Source of the DNA: Catenaria anguillulae PL171 | Lineage: Eukaryota; Blastocladiomycota; Blastocladiomycetes; Blastocladiales; Catenariaceae | Assembly (NCBI GenBank): GCA_002102555.1 | Contig: MCFL01000281.1 | Location: 1 to 30,909, forward strand | Length of the DNA stretch: 30,909 bases | Direction: 5' to 3' | Made by a program: the position numbers and the translations under genes | Shown here: piece after piece, positions 9,504 through 19,171 of the stretch | Position numbering within the stretch: the first letter of the stretch is position 1 | How the letters are laid out: every line of letters starts with the position of its first letter | The notes under the pieces: generated by a model | The model's input: only the letters and a program-made list of their open reading frames with translations | Told to the model about the DNA's origin: nothing | Databases searched by the model: none

Positions 9504-11732
9504 ATGATTCACATCAACGCCATCGTCCTGGCGGCCGCCATCGCGGGTATTGCCCATTTGGCACGTCCGGCGTCCATCGACCACCACCACCGCCCCTGGC
9601 CCCTTACGAGCGCTGATCAGCACGGCGAACAACTCCCCAATCTTGCATACTCATCGCCGTATGTGGATTTCCCGCATCTGGCCATTGCTCGCCCTCACGT
9701 ACCTGACACGGTCAAGGCGTCATCCCAAGTTGCCGTGAAACAAGCGGCCCCTGGTGGCGCCTTTCAGCATGGTGTCGCATCTGGTGGTGCGTTTTCGTTC
9801 TGCCTTGGCCTTCTCCGGCTTCGAGACTCGTGTAACCAAACATTGAGCTTTTGTCAGATCCTACTTCTTCCGCCATTGTCTTGTGGACAAAGATATCACC
9901 CGCCAACGCTTCAGCAAACAACGATATCCCCATCCCCGTACAGGTGACCATCTCTCCCAATGCAAACTTTTCCGAGGCCGCAGGAAGAGGCACATCCAAC
10001 ACGAGTGGTGCTGTCGACTGGACCGTCAAGTTTGACATTGGCGGGCTTGAGGCCGATACCGTGTACTACTACCAGTTCTTTGCCTTGGATTCCGAATCTC
10101 CGATTGGCATGACGCGGACGCTTCCCGCTGCCGGTGCAAATGTGGATTCAGTCAAGTTTGCGATCGTGTCCTGTGCAACGTACTGGCATGGATACTTTCA
10201 CGGATACAGGGCTATCGCCGAGCAAGCGGATACCTCTTATGTGATACACTTGGGCGACTACATTTACGGTACCCTTTTGCCTCCGTGCTCATTCGCTTTG
10301 AATGCTCACCCGTGCTTGCTGCTGCCAGAATACAAGCTCGAAGACTATCCGCCCGTCGGACCTCGACTCCCAGACCGTGACCCGCAGCCAGCTGCAACAA
10401 TCGTTACCCTTGCCGATTATCGACTACGGCATGCCCAGTACAAAACGGACCTGGACCTACAAGAAATGCATCGCTTGAAACCCATGATTGCCGTGTGGGT
10501 ATGTCAATGCACACCATCGTCTCCCGCCATTGTCTCGAGCTAACGTATCCATCATGTCTTGCTTTAAATGCGCAAAGGACGTACGTTAACGCATGTTTTT
10601 GCATTCTGCTTTGCCATCACTTTCCATGCTCACGTGTCCTTGTCTGCTATTATCAGGACCACGAGTTTGCGGATAACGCTTGGTGGGGCGGTGCTCCCCA
10701 GCACGATCCCGAAAAGTTTGGCCCATGGTCCAACCGCCGCGAAGCTGCCGCTCGAGCATGGTGGGAATACCTCCCGACGCGGCCCGTCAACGCGACCCTT
10801 GCCGACGCGGACGCTGGCCTCTTCCGCATCTACCGTGCCTTTGAATTCGGCAACTTGGCATCACTCATTCTTTTGGATACAAGGATGGTGGGGCGCGACA
10901 AGCAAACATCGGGTAGAGACAAGACGAGGAGTTTGTTGGGAGATGCGCAACGACAGTGGTTTTACGATGAGTTGAGTAGCTCGAGGGTCAAGTGGAAGTT
11001 GATCGGGAACCAGGTACCCAGGAGCTGACGCATTTGGGTTTTTGAGTATTGCGAGCTAATGAAGCATCTGTTCGATTCATGCACAGGTCATGTTTTCACC
11101 GAAACCGGACAGCATCGCCGGATTCGACGTGCGTGCTGTCTCTTGGCATTCATACTCGAGATGGGCGACATTCATATTCACGAGCACAATGCAGGTGAAC
11201 CTTTTGTCGGATGACTGGAATGGATACCCGATGGAGCAACAGCAGCTGTTGGAGCACATGGACAAGAACTCGATCCAAGATGTCATCCTCCTCACGTACG
11301 TTGATTTGCTGGACGCCCATGTTCCCAAAGGCATCGACTGTTGACATATTGTACACGTACATCAATCGTAGAGGAGATTTCCATACCAGTCTTATCAGCA
11401 ACGTCTTTTACAACAAAACCAGGCGCGAGCCCGGTATGTCAAGCTTTGTCGAATTTATCGGCCCATCCATCACTTCAAAGACTCCCGCGTTTGACGATGA
11501 GGGGTTGGCGTGCGTTGCCGAGCCCGTCTTTCGGCGCTTCAATCCTGGCTTGAAGTCTGTCAACTTTGTGCAGCACGGCTTCATGGTTGCGACGGTGGAT
11601 GCGCGGCAGGCAGCTGTCGAGTACCATTACGTTGAGGACATCAAACGCACGGATGGCGGCAAGTCGAGCTTGAATTCCACTTGGGTCGTGGCGAGCGGCA
11701 GCCAGAAGATAACGGGCGGGCCGGTTGTGTAG
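9504..11732 (+). CDS. Secreted PhoD-type alkaline phosphatase (paralogue A)
   Basis: The exons are 9504-9786, 9858-10268, 10329-10498, 10578-10580, 10657-11013, 11087-11128, 11195-11295 and 11372-11732. They join in phase to 1,728 nt, or 575 residues, with no frame correction. The start MIHINAIVLAAAIAGIAHLA is a plausible signal peptide. PhoD-family motifs follow in order: HGVASGDP with IVLWTK, a Cys in IVSCATYWHGYFHGYR, HLGDYIYEY, WDDHE (288-292), LLDTR, GNQVMF and LLTGDFHTS. In B. subtilis PhoD the matching Cys, Asp and Tyr residues help hold an iron/calcium centre that hydrolyses phosphodiesters and monoesters. The first Asp of WDDHE comes from the 3-nt exon. Unlike B and C, the pro-region ends in KQ rather than KR. 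It is the first of three tandem copies; all introns are 60-79 nt. Confidence 0.9.
10578..10580 (+). other. Proposed 3-nt microexon (GAC) encoding the first Asp of WDDHE
   Basis: It is flanked by GTATGT..CAAAG (10499-10577, 79 nt, with CTAAC as a likely branch site) and GTACGT..TATCAG (10581-10656, 76 nt). Joining gives TGG GAC GAC CAC GAG. A single intron would be 158 nt and would remove one Asp. Paralogue C has the same five codons without interruption. Confidence 0.75.
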
Positions 11733-12397
11733 GTATCGGAACATCTGCGATCCGGGTTGTCTAGTCCCGACCAGCAGGAAATACTGTTTACCACATCGAG
11801 CATGCTTGGGTATTCGTCTCCATTCTGTCAAGTATATCGAAAATTGTTATCCCCTTCTTCGTCATCATCCTCTCTTTTCTTGTGGGCCCGAGAGCGCAAA
11901 ACAGAGCACAAAGGTCGGGTGAGACATTCGTCCCGTGCCACCGGCGGTTTCAAGCAAGTCAACACGTGTGCCCGCAAATGGCTGGTTGTATTAATGTGTG
12001 CGAGCCCTCCACGCGCACATGTTCGCGGCCGTGGCAGGCCTCCAATCAAAGAGGCCCAAGATGGGTCCAATAAGTCCCAACAAACGCCGCCTCCGCTCTT
12101 TTGTTTACCGATTTCCTTGACCGAACCTGACCCGCGCTGGCCCCACTGGCCGGACCTCAGCATGCTTTCACCGCGCTATAGCTGAAAAGGTTCAGAGGGT
12201 CGGCATGCCAGCTGCCCCCCACCAATCGCCGTTCTCCATGGACACATGCACCGCCTATGTACGGCAACTCGAGACAGACTCGGTTTCCCGCATCCTACTT
12301 ATTTCAACCCGCAAGGCCCCGCCAACGCCAACTTGCCAGCCTGTGAACGAACACCCCACCTCGAAATAGATCCCCGATAGACTGATCCACTACCATC
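11733..12397. other. Intergenic region between phosphatases A and B
   Basis: No gene is supported. The open frames here lack recognisable domains. It contains one CACGTG at 11963-11968 and a C-rich leader before the ATG of B. Confidence 0.5.
11963..11968. promoter_or_regulatory. CACGTG E-box, possible Pho4/NUC-1-type site
   Basis: The palindrome CACGTG sits 430 nt upstream of phosphatase B. In ascomycetes Pho4-like bHLH factors bind this sequence to induce phosphatase genes when phosphate is low. Whether that applies here is inference; one such 6-mer can also occur by chance. Confidence 0.25.
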
Positions 12398-14570
12398 ATG
12401 CGGCTTCCTGCCTCCCTCTTTTCGCTGTTCGCCACGGTCGTCGTACTTTCGTCTGCGGTCGCGGCGGCTGGCCCCGATACGGCCCGCATCGAGAGCGTCA
12501 CGCATGTGTCGGCCGCCGAGCTGGTCGCGCACTACGATTCCAACCTCGTTTACCTATCGCCCATCGTCAATCGCCCCGACCTCGCCGTCAAGCTCCCGGA
12601 AAGGAAAAAGCTCGCCGTGGAGCGCGGGCTCGTCAAGCGCGACGGAAACCCAGCAGGCTCCATCAGCTTTTTGCATGGCGTTGCATCTGGCGGTACGTGC
12701 GTTTGAGACTGCCTTGTTTTGTTCCGTTTGCTGCAGCAGCGGTCTGCTTTTGCCCCTCGTGCGAGACATGCGCGCTCACCCTTTGTGTGTACGCACAGAT
12801 CCGCAAGAGGACCGCGTGATTCTTTGGACCAAAGTTACTCCTGCTGTCCGCAGTGGCGCCATCCCTGTCGAGGCACAAGTTTCCACCGACCCGTCATTTG
12901 CCACCATTCTTCGCGCTCGCGCCGTCATTACCACATCCGAGGTTGACTTTTCCGTCAAGATCGACATGAACGGACTCAAGCCTTTGACGACCTATTGGTA
13001 CCGATTTGTCGCTGGCGGGATTGCTTCGCCCGTTGGCAAGACCAAGACGCTCCCGGCGGTCAACCAGGAGGTGGATCAGTTCAAAATGGACGTAGTGTCG
13101 TGCTCCAACATGCCCCACGGGTACAGCCGTATTTGCTTTGCTTTGCTTTTGCGGTGAATGCAGCAGTGATTCTGACCCACTTGTGCCATTTGTTCACATG
13201 ATAGATACTTCCACGCCTACCGCCGCATTGCCGAGGGTAATGCAGATGTCGTTTTGCATCTCGGCGATTACATCTATGAGTATGACAAGGCCGGGTACAA
13301 GCCAAAAGGCGGCAGCGTTCCCGCCGACCGAGACCCTCAGCCACCCAAACTCATCACCTCGCTCTCCGACTACCGTACAAGGCACGCCCAGTACAAAGCC
13401 GACCTGGACTTGCAAGCACTGCATTCCGCCAAGCCCATGATTGCCGTTTGGGTATGTCAATGCGCCAGACTTGCATCTGCCATCATGACACTTACTAACT
13501 TAGGGTATGGTCGTCTTGCTCTTCACGAACCAAGGACGTACGTCAACGCATCCTTTTCCCATTTTCCATCTACGTACGCTCATGCTCACATCGAATTGAC
13601 TTGTTCTCAGGACCATGAGTTTGCTGATAACGCCTTCCCCGGCGGTGCTCCCGACAACTCGAACGTGACCGCATGGAATGCGCGCAAGCTGGCTGCTGCT
13701 CGGGCGTACCACGAGTACATGCCCATTCGGCCCAACTTGATTGTCGACAACTTGTTCAAGGTTACCGCGGATTCCGTATCGGCAAGCTGATTGACCTGTT
13801 CATGATTGACACAAGGATGGATGGACGCTCGGAGCAGGCCAAGGGCGATCCGAATGCACGCACGTTGCTCGGTGCGGAGCAGCGCAAGTGGTTGTACGAT
13901 GGGTTGGCCGACAGCAATGCCGTGTGGAAGACGATTGGCAACCAGGTCATGTTTGCACCCAAGCCGGCAAAGATTCTCGCGTGGGAGGTGTGTTTCTGCG
14001 TATCCTTTGACCGATTCGCTTGTTTGTGGACTCACTCTTGTCTCTCCGCAGATCAACGCTCTCGCCGACGACTGGAACGGTTACCCTCGCGAACGTTCTG
14101 GACTCTTGGACCATCTGACCAAAAACAAGATTTCCAACACAGTCATGCTCACGGGCGATTTGCATGCAAGTATTGCATCCGATATCTACAATGCGGACAA
14201 GAGGGTCGTCATGCACGAATACGTAGCGCCGTCCATCACGTCAGCCACGCCCGCTGGAGATAGTGCCGCCGGCAACTTCTTCCTCAAGCCGATCTTCAAG
14301 CTCATCAATAAGGGCAACAAATTTATTGATGTGCGCTTGGCCTCCATTCATTCACGCCTTGTGCTACACGTGTTTGTCTCACATTGCTTGCTTGCACGTC
14401 TGACACAGCTGTACCAACATGGGTGGGTGTCGATCAGCTTCACCAAGCAACGGTCGCGGGCCGAGTACTGGTTTGTCAACAGTGTCAAGAAGACCAACGG
14501 CGGTGCGGCCACGTTGGCCAAGGTGTTGGAGAGCGAGGTTGGGAGCAATCGGATCACTCGGGACTTTTGA
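12398..14570 (+). CDS. Secreted PhoD-type alkaline phosphatase (paralogue B)
   Basis: The exons are 12398-12692, 12799-13120, 13205-13451, 13535-13537, 13611-13987, 14052-14330 and 14409-14570. The signal peptide MRLPASLFSLFATVVVLSSA is followed by a pro-region ending in LVKR (80-81), a Kex2-like site shortly before [18 protein letters not shown]. Other PhoD motifs are VVSCSNMPHGYFHAYRR, HLGDYIYEYDKAGY, WDDHE (W288), DTR, GNQVMF and LTGDLHASIASD. One base is missing at 13762-13763: VFRIGKLIDL follows only if GTT is read as GTTT (FKVYRGFRIGKL). With that base the CDS is 1,686 nt, or 561 residues. I treat the gene as intact because this is the only break and it lies in a T run. The last intron (78 nt) has no stop and a length divisible by three. 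Confidence 0.88.
13535..13537 (+). other. Proposed 3-nt microexon (GAC) in phosphatase B
   Basis: The upstream intron 13452-13534 (83 nt, GTATGT..CCAAG) contains a perfect TACTAAC at 13493-13499. The downstream intron 13538-13610 (73 nt) runs GTACGT..CTCAG. Splicing yields TGG GAC GAC CAT GAG, or WDDHE. The layout matches paralogue A, including the shared GGACGTACGT core around the exon. Confidence 0.78.
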
Positions 14571-15190
14571 GCGTTGTGTGAGAAAAGACTGCTTGCGAGT
14601 TGTGAAGAATGTCGAGTCTGAAATTGTATTGTACAGCAAATCAATGTAAATATACGCGGCTCACCATCACATTCCCCGTTCCCGAGCGATTGGCCAGCAA
14701 AACCGACACTTGACGCCTAACCAGCACACACGAGCACAGGACCAGTCATTCAACGAGTCTCCAAACAGTTCGCGTCGGCGGGATAGAGTATGTGTAGAAA
14801 CCAAGGGCGGCAGATCTTTGATTGTTGGCAATTATCATGGGTCACAACCTGGCAAAGAACAGGACGGTCGGCCGAGCGCTTGAGGTGGGCGCACGGGCAG
14901 GCGACAGGAGGGCATCGCAGCTGCCCGCAGCGGGAGGAGAAACGCGGATGGAGTCAAGGCCACGTCCCGACCACTGGTCGGCAGGCCAGACCAGCCTCAG
15001 CAGGCCCCCATCCCGGTAATGATGCCCTTGGAGGAGGTGAAGGACGGATGCGATGCGGGACGAGCCTTAAGAATGTATCTCGCGGGGATGGCGGTGCAGA
15101 GTCGATTGTCGATTCGTTATCATGCATATGAGGATGCGACATATGGGCGCATAGCGAACCACAGCCAGCACGTCCAAGTCAGCGTCGAAG

Positions 15191-15233
15191 TTGTGACCAG
15201 GGGTACATCCTCTTCGTACCCCTGTTGTGACCA
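15191..15233. repeat. Perfect 9-bp inverted repeat flanked by 9-bp direct repeats
   Basis: CAGGGGTAC (15198-15206) and GTACCCCTG (15216-15224) form a perfect hairpin with a 9-nt loop. TTGTGACCA occurs at 15191-15199 and again at 15225-15233, bracketing it. It could be an operator-like site or the footprint of a small mobile element; no function can be assigned. Confidence 0.7.
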
Positions 15234-15543
15234 TGGCCAGGCGTCGATCGCCAAACGCTGGTGCACGGGCCGCCGATCTATGCCACACATGGCGGGTTTC
15301 TTCATATCCCTGAACCCAGCGAAAATGGCCTCGGCCGGCCGCCGCGGGTATATTGCATATACACCTATATACATAGAGCGCGCGCTTGCGGTTGGACTGG
15401 ATTGATTCAGCTTCAGCCACTGACGCACGATTTGATTAATAATGCTTGTAACCAACGTTCATGTGCACGCGCGAAGTAAATCAGCTGATTTTTGTACATT
15501 GTGCAGCAAGCTTTCACTTTGAGCGTGATATGGCTGACGTGGA

Positions 15544-15549
15544 CACGTG
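15544..15549. promoter_or_regulatory. CACGTG E-box upstream of phosphatase C
   Basis: CACGTG lies about 790 nt before the ATG of phosphatase C, and a CACGTT (16101-16106) lies about 230 nt before it. It is a candidate site for a Pho4-like bHLH regulator, by analogy with ascomycetes only. Confidence 0.2.
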
Positions 15550-15806
15550 TGAGACATCAATCTACAAGCACGTTTTCGACCCTTGCCCGGGCAAGCGCCC
15601 CACCCCACGACGCATTGGGCCGCTCTTGCTTTCGCGGCGACCCTGAGGAGGAATGTCGGAACCCAAACCCTGTCGGCTGGAATCGCACTACTGAGCATGG
15701 CACTGGGATGTGAGTGCTAATGTTGAACGGCAGCCGACGGTTGCAGAGTGTTTGGATTGGGGACAAAGAAACCGTGAGACAAGCCTGGATGATGGATTCG
15801 TTTTGA

Positions 15807-16218
15807 TCAAACTTGGGACCACTGCCCCGCTTCGCTAGTTGCGCCGGGTCGCTTGCGCGCGGGCCCCTTGCGGTGCCGTCCACGTTTCTTGCGCTCCGAT
15901 CCAAATGATTTCCTCCGCCCGGCTTCGAGGTAGGAACAGTATGTCCGATCCAAATGGCTCAATAGCCCATGGCCATCAATGAAAATGAGGCGTCCAATGC
16001 GAGTGCCGGCATGCCCGTGTTTGCGATGCATGCTGCAACCCAACTGACTTGCGCACGAGCTCGCTGCCAGTGCCCGTTTCTCCAGGTGTGCTAATGGCAA
16101 CACGTTTGTCAAGCAGTGTACTTGCAAGGCGTTCCGAGGCACTCCCTTTCAATTTTTCCTCTGCAGTCCCCCGCAGCCTCAAATATGGAGCCGTGCCCCC
16201 CGTCACCGCCAGCCTCAT
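15807..16218 (-). pseudogene. Possible IS630/Tc1-mariner-type transposase remnant
   Basis: On the minus strand one frame (16218-15976) reads VTGGTAPYLRLRG, then SERLASTLLDKR and SELVRKSVGLQH. An overlapping frame (16142-15807) reads GRLIFIDGHGLL followed by HLDRTYCSY and basic residues. The order helix-turn-helix-like region, then RLxFIDxxG..R.Y, is reminiscent of IS630/Tc1 transposases, where the Asp of FID is catalytic. The second and third acidic residues are not seen, two frames are used, and no terminal inverted repeats with a TA duplication were found. If real, it is a degraded DNA-transposon fragment; it may also be chance. Confidence 0.25.
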
Positions 16219-16336
16219 CGGACCTCAACGAACGCGAAAACGTGGCATTTGCGACATAGATTCACATAGACGATCACAGTCTCATCTCGCTTGCACCTCT
16301 CCTACACTTCAACTCGTTCGCTGTCGTCCACCCACC

Positions 16337-18567
16337 ATGAAACTCCTTCCCTCATTCGTGGCCGCCATCCTGTCGGTCACCGCGCTCGTGGCCTCGGTCG
16401 CCGCCGACTCTGGCGCTGCCGCGAGCAAGATCAAGCTAGCCCGTGTCGAAACGTCTGTGGAATCGCTGGCAAACAATTACGAGAACAACCTCGTATTCAA
16501 ATCGCCGTTCCCGAACATGCCCTCGCTCGCCGTCAAGGTGTCGACCGACAAGCTGCGCAAGTCGCTCGAGTCGTCTCTACTCGAGAAGCGCGACGTGGGC
16601 ACTGTTTCGTTCCGTCACGGTGTTGCAAGTGGCGGTACGTCGCTTTGTGACAAAATGAAATCACCCAAACGCCACTGCAAACCAAACCACCGCCCAAAAT
16701 CCCTGCCGCGCCGCTGGCCAAATGCAAGCCTGAGCTCACGCCCGCGCCCCCGTCCCATTTGCGCTGTGTGCCTGTATGTAGACCCCCTGCACGACCGTGT
16801 CATCCTGTGGACGAAGATCACTGCCTCTCGGCCCCGGAGCAACCGTTCCGGTCGAATACCAAGTCGCAACCGATGCTCAGTTCACCAACATTGTCCGTAC
16901 CGCCGCTGTCGTCACCTCGACCGAGGTCGACTACACTGTCAAGGTCGATGCCACTGGCCTCCAGCCGTCAACGTCGTACTTTTACCGCTTCGTTGCTGCC
17001 GGAACGACGTCGCCCGTTGGCCAAACCCGCACGTTTGCCCCCGCTGGCGCCAACCTCGATCAGCTCAAGATGGCCGTCTTTTCTTGCTCCAACATGCCCC
17101 ACGGGTACAGGATGCGTTGAGCTGTTGCGTCGTATGCATCAGTGATTCTGACTCCATTTGCGCTATTCGTTTGCATGATAGATACTTCCACGCATACCGC
17201 CGCGTGGCCGAGCGTCGCGACATTGACCTGACACTGCACTTGGGCGATTATATCTACGAGTACGACAAGGCCGGTTACAAGCCGGTTGGCGGCGAGATGC
17301 CTGCAGAGCGCGACCCCCAACCGCCCAAGGTCATAAGCACGCTGGCCGACTATCGCGGCCGCCATGCTCAGTACAAGGGCGATGCGGACCTCCAGGCCCT
17401 GCACGCGTCCAAGCCCATGATTGTCGTCTGGGACGACCACGAGACCGTCAACGACGCCAACCGCGACGGCAGCAAGGACCACAAGCCCGACCGCGATGGC
17501 GACTATAAGACGCGCAAGCTCAACGCCGCGCGGGCGTACCACGAGTACCAACCGTTGCGCCCCGTGTCTGCCGACAACCAGCTCAAGATCTACCGCCAGT
17601 TCAAAATCGGCAACTTGGTTGACTTGTCCATGCTCGACACGCGCATCGACTCGCGCGACCCGCAAGGCGATGGTGACCGCGACCGCCGCCAGCTCATTGG
17701 CCCCGAACAAGAAGGCTGGTTGTTCAACAACTTGAAGCAGGCGTCGGCTACATGGAAGGTGCTCGGCAACCAGGTTATGATTGCGCCGTTGCCAAGCAAG
17801 GTTCTTGCTTGGGAGGTATGTCTTCCGCTCGCATGTGTCAAGGGTTGGGGGTATGAGTGGCCTCACCCTCGACTCTTCACCTCGTGTAGATTGACTTCCT
17901 TGCGGATTCCTGGTCTGGTTATCCGTATTCTCGTAACCGCCTCTTGAGCCATATTCGCAACAACAAGATTTCCAACGTGGTGGCGTTGACAGGGTACGGC
18001 CGTTGCTTGCTTTGCTTGACGCGCTCGCGCGGACAATGGCACTAACGCTGCACATTCGCTTAAGTGACTTGCATGCCTCCATCGCATCGGACATCTTTGA
18101 CGGCGATTACGACAAAGCCACTGGTCGCGGTGGACTTTTCGTCGAATTTGTGGGGCCGTCGGTCACATCGACAGGGCCCGCCCAGGAATCAAGCACATTG
18201 TACGCTAGTTTCTTGTCCTTGTGCCGTACTCTGCCCGGCATCAATTGACATTTTCCTGTGCGTAGGAACTGGCTCGGCCGTGGTGCCTTTAGTTTAATCA
18301 ACAAGGGCGCCAAATTTGTGGACGTGCGTTGCCCAGTTTCTTTGCTCCACGCAACTGCACCGAGAATGCTTGTCTCACGCCTTCTCGTCCCTCGTACATA
18401 CATAGCTTTACCGCCATGGGTACATGGCCGTGACGTTTACCAAGCAAAAGGTCCGGACCGAGTATGTCTTTATCAACTCTGTCAAGACCACTGGCGGGTC
18501 GGGCGAGTATGTCGAGAAAGTGCTCGAGTCGAACGTTGGATCGAACCGGATTACGTTCCAAAGCTAG
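16337..18567 (+). CDS. Secreted PhoD-type alkaline phosphatase (paralogue C)
   Basis: The exons are 16337-16634, 16782-17104, 17182-17815, 17890-17993, 18065-18199, 18266-18323 and 18406-18567, with introns of 147, 77, 74, 71, 66 and 82 nt. The signal peptide MKLLPSFVAAILSVTALVAS and a pro-region ending LLEKR (84-85) are followed by [20 protein letters not shown]. Then come FSCSNMPHGYFHAYRR, HLGDYIYEYDKAGYKP, an uninterrupted VVWDDHETVNDAN (W290), LDTR, GNQVMI, LTGDLHASIASD and a C-terminus NRITFQS. The frame breaks at CCCC (16832-16835); with CCC the protein reads TASRPGATVPVEYQV, aligning residue for residue with B, and totals 570 residues. One intron uses an AAG acceptor (18062-18064), which shows that AAG is used in this genome. 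The extracellular phosphatase role follows from the family and the signal peptide. Confidence 0.88.
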
Positions 18568-19171
18568 ATGGGCGTGCGTGTGCGATGCATGTGCCCGTTG
18601 TCTGCACAGTTTTGATGGTATAGACCTTGGATGGAGTGAGCTCGCAGCAGCCAAAACCTGAAATGTTCACACGTTTGCTTGATAAACAAATCAAAAGATG
18701 GATGCCGTATGATAACTCAAGCAATGCGCGTCGTTCAATACCAATCAAGCTCGCCAGCTTGTTGGAAAAAATGCCCGCTTGTGGGTTTGGTGAGGGACAA
18801 CTTTGGCGGACCAGGTCTGTTGGCGTTTCCATTGAGGACAGAACAGATCCGTGCCAAGCGTTTACTTCGTCAGGCGTGACCTTTAAATATCGGAGATGCA
18901 GCAAACAGGACCAAAGAGCGTAATAATAGGGTTCAGGTGCAACAGCCCTTGCTCCATCAAGCGAGGCATAAGTCGAATCGGGGACCCAAGTTGACGTTTG
19001 AGAGAGGAGATCACGGCTTGCACACAACCTTGGCCTGACCGCGGACAGGCAGAATGACTGACCGTTGACAAGCTCTCCTTTTCGATCATTCTCCACGGCG
19101 GTGACCCGACGTGATACGAGGAGCCGCTGTAGGTTCTCACATGAATGATAAGCCTCCAACTCTTTTTTCAA
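18551..19171 (-). CDS. Hypothetical 206-residue open frame, doubtful
   Basis: An uninterrupted ATG-to-stop frame on the minus strand begins MKKELEAYHSCENLQRLLVS and overlaps the last 17 nt of phosphatase C tail-to-tail. I recognise no domain, signal peptide or clear membrane segment, and its amino-acid make-up differs from the neighbours. A 206-codon open frame is longer than expected by chance at this base composition, but nothing else supports it. Confidence 0.2.
   Translation of the reverse strand: MKKELEAYHSCENLQRLLVSRRVTAVENDRKGELVNGQSFCLSAVRPRLCASRDLLSQTSTWVPDSTYASLDGARAVAPEPYYYALWSCLLHLRYLKVTPDEVNAWHGSVLSSMETPTDLVRQSCPSPNPQAGIFSNKLASLIGIERRALLELSYGIHLLICLSSKRVNISGFGCCELTPSKVYTIKTVQTTGTCIAHARPSSFGT

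Larger units (their letters stand above)
14571..16336. other. Long intergenic region between phosphatases B and C
   Basis: At 1.77 kb this is the largest gap in the window. It contains a hairpin with flanking direct repeats (15191-15233), an E-box (15544-15549), a CACGTT (16101-16106) and a possible transposase remnant on the minus strand (15807-16218). The remaining open frames, such as 14790-15131, have no recognisable features. Confidence 0.5.

Noticed and set aside
10499-10656. Genuine loss of one Asp (WDHE) in phosphatases A and B through a single intron
   Set aside because: The intron would be twice the usual size, and both genes contain a well-formed AAG|GAC|GTACGT inside it that restores the family motif present in C.
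13500-13503. TTAG directly after TACTAAC as the acceptor of the B intron
   Set aside because: The branch adenosine would be only about 5 nt from the AG, and no sensible exon follows. The AAG at 13532-13534 is at a normal distance.
17060-18094. A 344-residue minus-strand open frame
   Set aside because: It is antisense to phosphatase C exons with clear PhoD motifs and has no recognisable feature of its own.
12398-18567. Calling phosphatases B and C pseudogenes
   Set aside because: Each has one single-base frame change in a homopolymer and otherwise perfect splice phases, motifs and termini.
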